Assembly (NCBI GenBank): GCA_900768915.1
Contig: CAAGEQ010000038.1
Location: forward strand, 1 to 64,000
DNA length: 64,000 nucleotides
Origin: Candidatus Gastranaerophilales bacterium
Lineage (GTDB): Bacteria > Cyanobacteriota > Vampirovibrionia > Gastranaerophilales > Gastranaerophilaceae
Direction of reading: 5' to 3'
Below, in pieces: positions 27,830-37,095 of this stretch (its first letter is position 1; each line of letters starts with the position of its first letter). The position numbers were made by a program, and so were the translations under genes. Under the pieces are notes generated by a model that did no database searches, was not told the DNA's origin, and saw only the letters and a list, made by a program, of their open reading frames with translations.

Positions 27830-29422
27830 ATGAAGAATATTGTTGAAAACGATTCATCTGATAAAAAAAATAATAAACAAGACAAGGTAAAAAAAGCAAT
27901 TGAAAGATGTCAATTAGACTTGCAAAAAGAACCTAACAATGCAAAATTACATATTAGATTAGGTGACTTGTATTTGGATTGGCATTTAGATATTTTCAAT
28001 TCTTGTCAATATATTGATGAAGCAATTACTGAATATCAGTGTGCATTAGAAACAGCAATTGATTCTTACGAAATATATTATAAAATTGGTAGAGCACAAT
28101 TCTACAAAGGTGATTTAGATAAAGCAATAAATTATCTAAATATGGCTTTGGAACAAAATAAAGAATATGCTGATGCATATTATGTTTTAGCAGAAACTTA
28201 TACAAGAAAAGCATATTTCTTTGAAGCAATCCAAGCGGCTAAAAAAGCAGTTAAGTTCAAACCTTTAAGAAACTCTCGTGCTCACTTCTTGTTACACAAA
28301 TTGTATCAAGCATCTGCGTTTAAGAACTTTAAAGTTAGTTGTCAATCAAGATTTGAACAATTCTTATCAATATTGACATTCCCATTTGATAAAAACGCAA
28401 TCACAAATGCTATCAAAACTGTTTCATATTTACAGTTTATGCCAATTTTATTTTTAACATTCTATTATATTCAAATTAGACGTCTTGATACTGCAATAGA
28501 TTTGTACATCAAAACAATAGACAAAGCACCTGGATTTGTTCCTTTGTATTGTTTGTTAGGTGATGCTTATCTTGCAATGGGACATTTTGAAGATGCTATT
28601 ACTGAATATAAGATGGCTATATGGTTGGACAGTTTGAATATTCCTGCATATAGACATTTAAGTCAAGCGTATGAAGAACAAGGTGATTATGATAGAGCAA
28701 TTGAAACTTATCAAAAATTGATTTCTATTATGCCAACTGTACCTGATTTTCATTCAAATTTAGCAAATTTATATTATATCAAAGGTGAATTCAAACTTGC
28801 AGTTGCTCAATATCAAACAGCAATTACACTTAACCCAAATAAAAAATGGACAAGTATCATTGCCCAAACATTAGGTTTTGTTTATCAAGAAAATCAAAAT
28901 GACCTTGATGCAGCAATTTGTGCATATCAAAATGCTTACACAATGACACCTGAAGATATAGATATTTATATCAATTTGGGTAGTGCTTTTTATGACAAAG
29001 AAGATTTTGATAATGCTTTATCTGTTTATAGAAAAGCATTAGAACTTGATCCAACTAATGCAAAAATCCATTGTAATTTAGCCTTTTTACATTGGGGCAA
29101 AGGTAATACAAATGAAGCAATTAAAGAATATGAATTAGCAATAAAATATGATGAAAATTATGATATTGCATATAATAACTTAGGTGTAATTTATCTTGAT
29201 GATTTGGGTAGAATACAAAAGGCTATTGAATTATTCAAGAAATCAGCAGAATGTAACCCAAATTACGCATTAGCACATTTTAACTTAGCGAGAGCAGTTA
29301 CAATTGTTGGCGACAAAATTGAAGCAGCAAAATTATATCAAATTGCACAAGATATCAATAAGGTTACAAATGAAATAGATCCACAAGATATTGTAGATAA
29401 GATTAATGGATTATTCTCATAA
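27830..29422 (+). CDS. TPR-repeat protein (530 aa)
   Basis: About ten tetratricopeptide repeats are visible from residue 35 to 520, with typical A-x3-Y/L and P at position 32 (for example INLGSAFYDKEDFDNALSVY, then ALELDPTNAKIH). A hydrophobic, non-TPR stretch (about 185-215, FLSILTFPF... FMPILFLTFYYIQ) interrupts the array and could be a membrane or packing segment. It is a scaffold with no catalytic motif. GGAAG precedes the ATG; it lies 22 nt after the PilZ gene and 13 nt before the ACT protein, so they may form one operon. Confidence 0.85.
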   Translation: MKNIVENDSSDKKNNKQDKVKKAIERCQLDLQKEPNNAKLHIRLGDLYLDWHLDIFNSCQYIDEAITEYQCALETAIDSYEIYYKIGRAQFYKGDLDKAINYLNMALEQNKEYADAYYVLAETYTRKAYFFEAIQAAKKAVKFKPLRNSRAHFLLHKLYQASAFKNFKVSCQSRFEQFLSILTFPFDKNAITNAIKTVSYLQFMPILFLTFYYIQIRRLDTAIDLYIKTIDKAPGFVPLYCLLGDAYLAMGHFEDAITEYKMAIWLDSLNIPAYRHLSQAYEEQGDYDRAIETYQKLISIMPTVPDFHSNLANLYYIKGEFKLAVAQYQTAITLNPNKKWTSIIAQTLGFVYQENQNDLDAAICAYQNAYTMTPEDIDIYINLGSAFYDKEDFDNALSVYRKALELDPTNAKIHCNLAFLHWGKGNTNEAIKEYELAIKYDENYDIAYNNLGVIYLDDLGRIQKAIELFKKSAECNPNYALAHFNLARAVTIVGDKIEAAKLYQIAQDINKVTNEIDPQDIVDKINGLFS

Positions 29423-29435
29423 GGGAGATTTAATA

Positions 29436-29726
29436 ATGGAACAAAAAAATAATGACAAAGTAATTATAACAGTTTCTGGTGCCGATAAAGTTGGTATTGT
29501 AGCGAAAGTTGCAACTTTGTTAGCAGAGTGTCAAGTTAATATTGAAGACATTAAACAAACTTTAATGCAAGGACACTTCGTAATGTTTATGCTATGTAGT
29601 GTTACAAAATTAAACAAATCTTTTAAAGATTTTCAAACTTTATTAAAAGATGAATGTAATAAAATGGATATGGAAGTTTGGGTTCAAAGAAAAGAAATCT
29701 TTGATTGCATGCATAATATTGGTTAA
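29436..29726 (+). CDS. ACT-domain protein (UPF0237/GcvR-like)
   Basis: The 96-aa protein is a single ACT domain (VIITVSGADKVGIVAKVATLLAECQVNIEDI), the small-molecule-sensing fold, with a short C-terminal extension. UPF0237 proteins bind amino acids or act as regulatory subunits. I chose the ATG at 29436 after AGGGAG rather than an upstream in-frame start at 29406 that lies within the TPR gene. It follows the TPR gene closely. Confidence 0.85.
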   Translation: MEQKNNDKVIITVSGADKVGIVAKVATLLAECQVNIEDIKQTLMQGHFVMFMLCSVTKLNKSFKDFQTLLKDECNKMDMEVWVQRKEIFDCMHNIG

Positions 29727-29772
29727 TAAAATTTATTATATGGCACAAACCGTATAATGATGGTAATAAATT

Positions 29773-29820
29773 AAAATAATATTTAATAGTCATGCTAAAT
29801 TTATTTCAGCATCTATTTAA
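29773..29820. repeat. single copy of the 73-bp repeat's first half
   Basis: The block aaaataatatttaatagtcatgct, plus the ttcagcatctattta half-unit, matches the left edge of the array at 23155-23215, including 15 bp of flank, so the two share a common origin. Confidence 0.6.
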
Positions 29821-29874
29821 ATTTCAATTTATTAAATTTTAATACCTTTTACACAAATTTAAAACTATATTAAT

Positions 29875-29912
29875 AAAAAAAGACTCACTATAAAACATAG
29901 TGAGTCTTTTTT
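29875..29912. terminator. terminator of the SLH protein gene
   Basis: A 15-bp stem (aaaaaagactcacta and complement, 7-nt loop) lies 15 bp beyond the minus-strand stop at 29927. Confidence 0.85.
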
Positions 29913-29926
29913 ATTAAATAGAATTA

Positions 29927-31222
29927 CTACTTGTTATTTATACTTGCATCATCTAACAATAGAACCATAACTTGTTCTCCTTTTTTCGCCTTATAATTAA
30001 GACCAGGAGTACAAAGTCCCATTATTAAACCAACAGTACAACCAACTGGAATACCAATTGCAAAACCTACACCAAGTTTTGCTGGATTTGGAATAAATGC
30101 AAAACCAGTACCTGCACCAGCACCAACTACACCTAAACCAACAGTTGACAAGAACAACTTCCAGAATGTCATCCAAGGACCTTCTTTCAATGTTGAATCC
30201 TTTGTAAATGGCTTACCACACATACTGTAGCATCTACCATCTGGTAAAACTATTGATTTATAAACAAGATGTACTCTTGCATTTTTATTAAACTTTTTAG
30301 ATGCTTGTATTCTTGTTATTTCAGCAACAATTTTTGTATTTTGAGGTAACAACAATGTACCTTCATCTGTATATAATGCCTCTGGAACAACAAAGTTTAC
30401 AATATCACCGGCTTTATGTTTTTTAGACATAAATTTGTCATCAAAAGCAACTATAATAACATTACCTTTAGTAACAACTTTTCTAAGGTTTGTAATTTTA
30501 ACAATATTGTTTGGTGCTTTTTCACAAACACTCAAATGTTCTGTACCTAACAATGTTTCAACTTCACCAACATATTGAGGTTTTACACAAGTTAATTTTG
30601 ATTTCAACTTAGACAAAATGACTGCAGCCTCTGCTCTTGTAAGAGTTCTATTTGGTTCAAGTTTATTTGCATCAGGATAATTTACATAAATACCATAGTT
30701 AATAGTTTTTGCATATTCATTTCTTGACCATAAAGGAACATCATCTTTATCAGTAAAAGAATTAAGAATATTGGTATCAGTATATTTATCCTTAGTGATA
30801 TGACTGATTACAGATACACATTCTGAACGCAACATTGCTTGGTTTGGTTTAAATGTTCCATCAGGATAACCATAAACCAATCCTAAACAATCTGAACGCA
30901 TAATATCGTTATAATAAGAATCAGAAATTGTTATATCTGAATATTTATTTTCAGTTTTTACATCTAAATTATCATTAGACAAAACCTTTAATAATGCAGT
31001 TACAAATTCTGCTCTTGTTATGGCATTATCAGGATTAAAATTTCCACAATCGTCTACTCTCATAATGTCATCATTAACAACAGTTTCAATAGCAGAGTTT
31101 GCCCAATACCCACAATCAACATCTTTTAATCTTGATGGACACATATTGTCCATTGCTAGAACCGGAGTAATGTTTAAACTAAGCAAACTTGAAACTAAAA
31201 AAGTCGCAAGTAATTTTTTCAT
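29927..31222 (-). CDS. S-layer-homology domain surface protein
   Basis: This 431-aa exported protein has a signal peptide (MKKLLATFLVSSLLSLN, cleavage near VLAMD) and three SLH domains (about 25-190, with DVDCGYWANSAIETV, ITRAEFV, YPDGTFKPNQAMLRSE, LTRAEAAVIL). SLH domains anchor proteins to peptidoglycan-linked polymers, as in cyanobacterial porins. The C-terminal half contains LLLPQNTKIVAEI and a Gly-rich hydrophobic stretch (about 350-400) that could be a membrane segment. The ATG at 31222 with GAGGA upstream is preferred over a longer frame. The C-terminal domain resembles that of the protein at 40174. Confidence 0.85.
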   Translation of the reverse strand: MKKLLATFLVSSLLSLNITPVLAMDNMCPSRLKDVDCGYWANSAIETVVNDDIMRVDDCGNFNPDNAITRAEFVTALLKVLSNDNLDVKTENKYSDITISDSYYNDIMRSDCLGLVYGYPDGTFKPNQAMLRSECVSVISHITKDKYTDTNILNSFTDKDDVPLWSRNEYAKTINYGIYVNYPDANKLEPNRTLTRAEAAVILSKLKSKLTCVKPQYVGEVETLLGTEHLSVCEKAPNNIVKITNLRKVVTKGNVIIVAFDDKFMSKKHKAGDIVNFVVPEALYTDEGTLLLPQNTKIVAEITRIQASKKFNKNARVHLVYKSIVLPDGRCYSMCGKPFTKDSTLKEGPWMTFWKLFLSTVGLGVVGAGAGTGFAFIPNPAKLGVGFAIGIPVGCTVGLIMGLCTPGLNYKAKKGEQVMVLLLDDASINNK

Positions 31223-31351
31223 GATAGTTTTCCTCTTTTTTAGTAGTAAATATAAATTGACATGCAGATTATATAACATTTCTTAAAATTTATCAACAAA
31301 TATTAATAATCCACTTGATTTTTAAAATTTATTTGCTACTATGAATACACA

Positions 31352-31469
31352 AACCGCAGACAGTTAGTTATGTTGGTGGTGATACAAGGTGCGAGTCCTT
31401 GTCGTAGATGAGAATCACAGATTTTCAGACCATCACGTTATAAAAGGTCGAGACCGACTAACCGAGGTT
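31352..31469 (+). promoter_or_regulatory. L10 ribosomal-protein leader
   Basis: This is the 5' leader of rplJ-rplL. It has the L10-leader pairing GTTAGT (31363-31368) with ACTAAC (31457-31462), bordered by CCGCAGACA and CGAGGTT, which form the binding motif of the L10(L12)4 complex. A second hairpin (aaggtgcgagtcctt) lies inside. Free L10-L12 complex binds here and lowers expression of both genes (established for the family). The promoter TTGATT-16-TACTAT at 31315-31342 fits. A further stem (gcaaagt/actttgc at about 31528-31547) lies between leader and gene. Confidence 0.8.
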
Positions 31470-31594
31470 ACACAAGTCGAGAAATTAAAATAGTATTATG
31501 TGTAAGGATTTTGCGGTTATAAAACTACGCAAAGTCTTTTTACTTTGCAAACAATAGGTCGAAAATAAAAAGAAATAAAACAAAGGAGCAAAAC

Positions 31595-32116
31595 ATGTCA
31601 ACAAAAGCCTTTAAAAGTGATAAAATCGCTCAAATTAAAGAAAAAGTTGAAAAGGCACAAGTTGCTATTGTTACTGAATACAAAGGTATGTCAGTAGAAG
31701 AAATTACTAAACTTAGACGTGCACTTCAAAAAGAAGATGGCGACTATATGGTAACAAAAAATACATTAGCAAAGATTGCCTTCAAAGGTACAGATTTTGA
31801 AGTTTTGTCTGATTCATTTACAGGACCTGTAGCTATAGCATTTGGTTATGGCGACCAAGTTATGCCTGCAAAAGCATTAGCAAATTTCATTAAAGAAACT
31901 AAAAAAGGCGAAATCATGTGTGCAGCATTAGATGGCAAATTATTGTCAGCTGATGAAGCTAAAGCATTGGCAACTCTACCTACAAAGGCAGAAATTTACG
32001 CAAAAATGCTTGGTTGTATCAATTCACCTGCATCAGGTATCGCAAACTCTATCAATGCAGTTATGTCTCAATTAACAAGAACTATGGCTGCTGTTAGAGA
32101 CCAAAAAACTGCTTAG
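31595..32116 (+). CDS. rplJ: ribosomal protein L10
   Basis: This 173-aa protein forms the base of the ribosomal stalk and binds L7/L12 dimers through its C-terminal helix. The conserved SFTGPVAIAF and the early TEYKGMSVEEITKLRR are present. AAGGAG precedes the ATG. The leader at 31352-31469 provides autogenous control. rplK and rplA, the usual upstream partners, are absent; the gene follows a divergent S-layer protein. Confidence 0.97.
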   Translation: MSTKAFKSDKIAQIKEKVEKAQVAIVTEYKGMSVEEITKLRRALQKEDGDYMVTKNTLAKIAFKGTDFEVLSDSFTGPVAIAFGYGDQVMPAKALANFIKETKKGEIMCAALDGKLLSADEAKALATLPTKAEIYAKMLGCINSPASGIANSINAVMSQLTRTMAAVRDQKTA

Positions 32117-32164
32117 TGCAGTACAAAACGTAAATTACTCAAATAAAATAAAAAGGAGAAAATC

Positions 32165-32542
32165 ATGAGTGTAGAAACTATCTTAGCAGAAATCGAAAAA
32201 TTAACTTTATTAGAAGCTTCTGAATTAGTAAAAGCTATGGAAGAAAAATTCGGCGTATCAGCAGCAGCTCCAGTAGCAGTTGCAGCAGCTCCAGCAGCTG
32301 GTGGTGCAGCAGCAGCTGCAGACGATGCAGATGCTGAAGTATCTATCGTTCTTGCATCAGCTGGTGCTAACAAAATCGCTGTATTAAAAGAAGTTAGAGC
32401 AATCACTGGTCTTGGCTTAAAAGAAGCTAAAGATTTAGTAGATAACGCTCCTAAAGCAATCAAAGAAGGCGTTAAAAAAGCTGAAGCTGAAGAAGTTAAG
32501 AAAAAATTAGAAGAAGCTGGTGCTACTGTTGAAATCAAGTAG
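32165..32542 (+). CDS. rplL: ribosomal protein L7/L12
   Basis: This 125-aa protein has the N-terminal dimerisation helix, an Ala-rich hinge (AAAPVAVAAAPAAGG) and the factor-binding domain (GANKIAVLKEVRAITGLGLKEAKDLV). It recruits translation GTPases. The start is preceded by AAGGAG. It lies 48 nt after rplJ and is followed by a terminator rather than rpoB. Confidence 0.98.
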   Translation: MSVETILAEIEKLTLLEASELVKAMEEKFGVSAAAPVAVAAAPAAGGAAAAADDADAEVSIVLASAGANKIAVLKEVRAITGLGLKEAKDLVDNAPKAIKEGVKKAEAEEVKKKLEEAGATVEIK

Positions 32543-32568
32543 TCATCTAACTAATTTTAGATAACTTT

Positions 32569-32601
32569 AAAAGAGGGTACTCATAATGAGTGCCCTCTTT
32601 A
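32569..32601 (+). terminator. rplJL operon terminator
   Basis: Arms aaagaggg-actcat and atgagt-ccctcttt (one G-T pair) lie about 30 bp after rplL, with a T-rich tail. The operon therefore ends before any rpoB. Confidence 0.85.
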
Positions 32602-32842
32602 TATTTTCTCCTATCGTTTAATTAGTGGTAAATGAATCGTTTTTAAGATATTCAATAATATCTTATATCGTCGATTTTTCCTATCACCAACTATTACATC
32701 TGTAATCTTTTTTAAATGATATTTTTTCTGAGTTACTTTTATAAACAATTTATTCCCATCCTCTACATTATTGTTTTAATTATTATCTTAATTTTGTCAA
32801 CATATAAAATTTATTCAGTAACAAGAATTAACCCACTAGGTA

Positions 32843-32871
32843 TTGTTATTCTCTCATGCTTATTGTATCTT
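32843..32871 (+). promoter_or_regulatory. promoter of the SEC-C gene
   Basis: TTGTTA (32843-32848), 17 bp, TATCTT (32866-32871), giving a leader of about 20 nt with GAGGGG before the ATG at 32897. The rest of the 32602-32842 gap is AT-rich with one small hairpin (aagatatt/aatatctt near 32656) and no gene. Confidence 0.55.
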
Positions 32872-32896
32872 TAAACAAAGAAGTGAGAGGGGAAAT

Positions 32897-34204
32897 ATGA
32901 CTGTTATTGAAAAATTAAACGATATAAATAATGTTATTAAAGAATTATTTGAATTTGTACAAACAGATGATGCTACAAAAACAGATTTTCAAGAATATTT
33001 ATCAACAATGGGGGCATTAAATGCATCACCGAACCAAATGGAAAAACTATTCATACCATACGTTTTCGAACGTAATCTTGGTGAACCACCACAATCAATT
33101 ATTGAAATTTTTAATAACAGTAAAGAATTAAAGAAACCCGAAATAGCAAAAAGTTTATTAAACGCACAATATTCTGTATTCAGAGTTGTTAGAGTTTTAA
33201 AAAATGGTTTTGAATTATTTAACCTAACAAATGAAAAACAATATACCGTACTTTCACTTACAAAAATGACTAATTTTAGAGGTCTTGGTATTGGAGAATT
33301 TATCGTTGCAAGAATTTTTAAACACGAAGATGAATATTATTTAATCGGTATTGATAATATGTTACCAGCAAACAAAATTAAAGATGCAGTAAGGTATGCT
33401 ATTGTAAAAATTGTTCAAGCACCTTGGCTTGTATATGAAGATAATGAAAAAAAAGAAAAAGAAATCCAAGATGACATAAAAAAAATGTATGAAAAATTCA
33501 CAAAACTTTTCGGTTCAGACGAAGTTATCACAACAAACAGACATGCTGATACAGTAATTGGTATCTTAAATGATGAGGATAAAATTGAAGATTTTAACAA
33601 AGACGAAGCAACAAAACCTCTTGAAGCATACAAATTCTTCAAAATAAAAGAATTAAATAACAGTTACGATAACTTCTTAGAAAATTCTTTAGGTGGTTTT
33701 TCTTCTCATACAGAATTGTATGATGTAGGTATAATATTTGATAAAGAACTAGGTTTATATTCTATACCATTCTACAAGACTTTCTGCATGATATTTGAAG
33801 ATGACTCGAAAGTTGAAGATGCAAAAGGCTGTATAAACTACTTTTTAACAAATGACTCAATCTCTGACAATATCATCAAAAGAGTTGCATCAAAGTATCC
33901 TAACTTTATGAATAAAATTAACTCTATTCTAGAAAAGGAATATACACTTGATGAACTTATCTCTGCATATAAATCAGAATTTTTAAAACGTAAAATATAT
34001 TCTTCAATATCAGTTTTATATCATTCAACAGTATTTTCGACATCAATTGATATGTTAAAAGAAGATGAAGAAATACAAGCACCACAAGGTAATTTAGCTG
34101 AACAAATTAAAATTTCAAGCCCAACACCAAATACAAAAGTGGGAAGAAATGACCCTTGCCCTTGTGGTAGTGGTAAAAAATACAAAAATTGTTGCTTAAA
34201 GTAA
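32897..34204 (+). CDS. SEC-C motif protein of unknown function
   Basis: This 435-aa protein ends in a SEC-C zinc motif (VGRNDPCPCGSGKKYKNCC), as in SecA and YchJ-type proteins, where it binds zinc and often the ribosome or SecB. The first 400 residues show no family I know: a helical N-terminus, a beta region (about 95-165, FNLTNEKQYTVLSL) and a helical middle. The start at 32897 after GAGGGG is preferred over the longer frame starting 54 nt upstream. It may act in translation or protein-quality control (inference from the motif only). Confidence 0.75.
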   Translation: MTVIEKLNDINNVIKELFEFVQTDDATKTDFQEYLSTMGALNASPNQMEKLFIPYVFERNLGEPPQSIIEIFNNSKELKKPEIAKSLLNAQYSVFRVVRVLKNGFELFNLTNEKQYTVLSLTKMTNFRGLGIGEFIVARIFKHEDEYYLIGIDNMLPANKIKDAVRYAIVKIVQAPWLVYEDNEKKEKEIQDDIKKMYEKFTKLFGSDEVITTNRHADTVIGILNDEDKIEDFNKDEATKPLEAYKFFKIKELNNSYDNFLENSLGGFSSHTELYDVGIIFDKELGLYSIPFYKTFCMIFEDDSKVEDAKGCINYFLTNDSISDNIIKRVASKYPNFMNKINSILEKEYTLDELISAYKSEFLKRKIYSSISVLYHSTVFSTSIDMLKEDEEIQAPQGNLAEQIKISSPTPNTKVGRNDPCPCGSGKKYKNCCLK

Positions 34205-34285
34205 CAACTATGTAACAAAAAACGCAATTTTATCATAATAAAAAACTTTAATAATATAAGGAATTAAAGTTAAGGGTATTTTATT

Positions 34286-35461
34286 ATGGTAAATTCATTC
34301 AATCCGTTGGATCCGATGCACAGTTCAACATATTTGGAAAGTACTATTCCATCTTCTATAGATGAAGCATTAGCAACTTATCCAGAGTGTGCTGATCCAA
34401 ATGGGCCAAAACTAAAACCACAGTTAACACAAGACTCGTGGTATTATAGCAATGACAATTCAGATGATGGTAGAATCTCAGGTTTTGAAAAAGTCAAAGC
34501 ATTCTTAAAAGGTGGTACATACAATATGGTACACGGAATGTTTTGTGACAAGAACGGATTTAGTATACCAAGGACAGCATTAACACTTCTCGGTGCTACT
34601 GCTATAGCCTTAACAGGTCCGATAGGTGTCGCCATCGCTAGTGGTATTGGTGCAATTGCAGGTATTACAAATTTTGTACAATCCTCAAAACTTGCATCAA
34701 AAGCAACTACTGATGCTCAAGCAAGAAAAGCCTACGAAGGTTATGGAGAAAGTGCTTCAACGATAGGTTTATCACTATTTGGTGGATTTAAATCATTAAA
34801 AGCACTGAAAAATAACTTCGATTTTGCAAAGGCTAATCCTAATGGTAATTTTTCTTTAAAGGATAAATTAATGAAATGGAAACTTAGCCTAAAAAATGAA
34901 GTTCCACCTCAAACACCACCAGAACCACAAGAAACAAAACCACCACAACAAGAGGTAGTTCCAACAAATCCTACTAATTCGACGGAACCACCAACATATT
35001 CACAAACATCACAAACAGATGCAAGTCCATATACAACAAGTACATCGACAAAACCACCGACTTATGTTTCAGCGGAGCCATCTCCACAAACATCAAACAT
35101 ATCTCAACCTATAAGATATGATACAAAACCGAATGTAAAAATATCTGATATAGATGCTAGAGGTTATATTGCAGATTGGGAACCAACCGGATACCCAGAA
35201 GTAAGCCCACAAGTCGAATATTTTCCAAACACAACACCAACAGGTGAAATACCTAGAAATGCAAATCCTGCAGCAGAATATTTTTCACCTTATAAACCAA
35301 TAGATAATTCAATTATATCAAAGCCAAAAGTTGAAACAACAACTATTGAACAACCTAAAATTGTCTTAGACACAGAAAGCGTTGATACAAAATTCATAAA
35401 TCCAGAACAGCCACAACAAGATTTCACATACGGAATGGACAACAACCATTTCTTTGGATAA
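34286..35461 (+). CDS. lineage-specific protein with Gly hydrophobic core and Pro-rich tail
   Basis: This 391-aa protein has a polar N-terminus (1-85) and a hydrophobic Gly/Ala segment (about 95-130, LTLLGATAIALTGPIGVAIAS). A helical stretch follows to about 205, then a long Pro/Thr/Ser/Gln-rich disordered tail with PPTYS and PPTYV motifs. It has no Sec signal. The pattern of hydrophobic core plus disordered tail is like the protein at 20273, so it may belong to the same secreted or membrane group. A very degenerate version of the regulon element lies upstream (see rejected list). No Shine-Dalgarno is evident. Confidence 0.6.
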   Translation: MVNSFNPLDPMHSSTYLESTIPSSIDEALATYPECADPNGPKLKPQLTQDSWYYSNDNSDDGRISGFEKVKAFLKGGTYNMVHGMFCDKNGFSIPRTALTLLGATAIALTGPIGVAIASGIGAIAGITNFVQSSKLASKATTDAQARKAYEGYGESASTIGLSLFGGFKSLKALKNNFDFAKANPNGNFSLKDKLMKWKLSLKNEVPPQTPPEPQETKPPQQEVVPTNPTNSTEPPTYSQTSQTDASPYTTSTSTKPPTYVSAEPSPQTSNISQPIRYDTKPNVKISDIDARGYIADWEPTGYPEVSPQVEYFPNTTPTGEIPRNANPAAEYFSPYKPIDNSIISKPKVETTTIEQPKIVLDTESVDTKFINPEQPQQDFTYGMDNNHFFG

Positions 35462-35483
35462 ATAAGAATCATTCATAATCACT

Positions 35484-35531
35484 ATGACATAAAACACCTC
35501 TTATGCTAAAATATGAGCGAAAGAGGTGTTT
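35484..35531 (+). promoter_or_regulatory. promoter framed by an inverted repeat that includes the Shine-Dalgarno
   Basis: ATGACA (35484-35489), 17 bp, TAAAAT (35507-35512) with TG extension is a strong promoter. The arms aaacacctctt (35492-35502) and aagaggtgttt (35521-35531) are an 11-bp perfect inverted repeat around the -10; the right arm holds the AGAGG ribosome site of the M3 peptidase gene. It may be an operator, or an RNA stem if transcription starts further upstream. Confidence 0.55.
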
Positions 35532-37091
35532 ATGGCTAGAGATAATGAATTTATAAAAATAAGAGATGAATTTTGTGCAGAATTAGAACCCAAAGCATTA
35601 AAAGCAAACATTGATTGTTGGAATTTTTACATCAATAGTACTGCAGAAAATATGAAAACGTATGAAACTTCACAAGATATTGTTTATAAATTATATCAAA
35701 ATGTTGACCTTTACAAAAAACTTCAAGAACTAAAAAAAGAAGGACTTGCTGACAAACATCTAAATAAACAATTAAAAGATTTAGAAAAAGAATTTGATGA
35801 AGAACTTAATGCAGGAGAATTAAAAAAAGCATTGAGAGATAAAGAAAATGAAATCGCTGGTAAATATAATTCTTATATTCCAATGATTGATGGAAAAGAA
35901 ATTTCAAAAGCAGAAATTGGCAAAATATTACAAAATCAAAAAGATATAACTATAAGAGAAAAAGCCTATAATGCAAGAGTAAAAGGTGGTGACCTTATTG
36001 CAGATGATATGGTTGAATTTGTAAAAATGAGAAATGAATTTGCAAAAACAAAAGGTTACAAAAACTTTTTTGAATACTCTTTAAAAGAAACATACGAAGT
36101 AAATGCAGAATATTTACAAAATCTACTAAATGATGTTTATAACAACGCAAAAAATATAAATGATAAACTACAACTAGAAAATAAACAAGAATTAGCAAAT
36201 GAGTATGGTATACACGTTTCAGAACTAAGAGCATATCATTACGGTTTATTATTGGATAACAACCCAGCCAAAATAGTAAACCAATCACTTAAAACGAAAG
36301 AAGAAATTGTTGAAATAGCGACAAAAGCATATTTAAATATGGGATATGATATAGAAAAAATGCCAATTACATTAGATTTATTTCCAAGAAAAAATAAAAA
36401 TACACACGGTTTTTGTTTTGATATTCAAGCAGGAAAAGATGCTAGAATACTTGCAAACTTAACTAATGATACAAATAGTATTGATACACTTTGTCACGAA
36501 CTTGGACATTGTGTATATCATATTGGAGTTGATACAACTTTACCATATTTAGACCAAGAAGAATATCCAGCAATGACAGAAGCAATTGCAATGATGATGG
36601 GTGATTTACAAAAGAAAGAAAATATTCTTGACGGAATTGTACCAACTGATATACTAGAAAAATTCAAAAAAGAACATAAAAAAACGGAAGCAAAATTCAT
36701 AAATAGAAGTATGTTAATCATTGAATTTGAAAAAAGAATGTACGAGAACCCAGAACAAAATTTAAGCCAATTATGGCACGATTTAAAATGTAAATATACT
36801 GGTGCTAATAAAGAAGAAGAATTAAATAATGAATGGGCAACAATACCACATTATTTGTCACACCCAGCATATTACCAAAATTATTTTAGAGCAGATTTAA
36901 TGAAAGCACAAATGTACAAATTCTTAAAAAAAGAACTAGGAAACCTTACAGAAAACAATAATACTGCGAAATATTTGAATGAACACCTATTTAAATATGG
37001 TATTAGTAAAGAGGAAAACGAACTTATTGAAATATTCACAAAAGAAACACTTTCAAGCAAAGCATTATGCGAAAGTTTAAATGAGGAATAA
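35532..37091 (+). CDS. M3-family zinc metallopeptidase (oligoendopeptidase F-like)
   Basis: This 519-aa cytosolic oligopeptidase degrades short peptides. The active site is HELGHCVYHI (HExxH), with the third zinc ligand Glu about 25-30 residues later in EEYPAMTEAIAM. The rest is the expected long helical fold that encloses the channel. The size is slightly below the usual 560-600 aa of PepF. The ATG at 35532 lies 5 nt after AGAGG; a GTG at 35526 is also in frame but overlaps the Shine-Dalgarno. The TPR gene follows after 4 nt. Confidence 0.9.
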   Translation: MARDNEFIKIRDEFCAELEPKALKANIDCWNFYINSTAENMKTYETSQDIVYKLYQNVDLYKKLQELKKEGLADKHLNKQLKDLEKEFDEELNAGELKKALRDKENEIAGKYNSYIPMIDGKEISKAEIGKILQNQKDITIREKAYNARVKGGDLIADDMVEFVKMRNEFAKTKGYKNFFEYSLKETYEVNAEYLQNLLNDVYNNAKNINDKLQLENKQELANEYGIHVSELRAYHYGLLLDNNPAKIVNQSLKTKEEIVEIATKAYLNMGYDIEKMPITLDLFPRKNKNTHGFCFDIQAGKDARILANLTNDTNSIDTLCHELGHCVYHIGVDTTLPYLDQEEYPAMTEAIAMMMGDLQKKENILDGIVPTDILEKFKKEHKKTEAKFINRSMLIIEFEKRMYENPEQNLSQLWHDLKCKYTGANKEEELNNEWATIPHYLSHPAYYQNYFRADLMKAQMYKFLKKELGNLTENNNTAKYLNEHLFKYGISKEENELIEIFTKETLSSKALCESLNEE

Positions 37092-37095
37092 TCAA

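Noticed and set aside
32113..32538. 141-codon minus-strand frame opposite rplL
   Set aside because: It is an antisense shadow caused by the Ala-rich coding sequence of L7/L12.
34212..34263. Fifth copy of the regulon element before the 391-aa gene
   Set aside because: GTAAC and CTTTA lie at the spacing of copy 4, but TGAAA is absent and only 9 of 18 bases of the block match; not above chance in AT-rich DNA.
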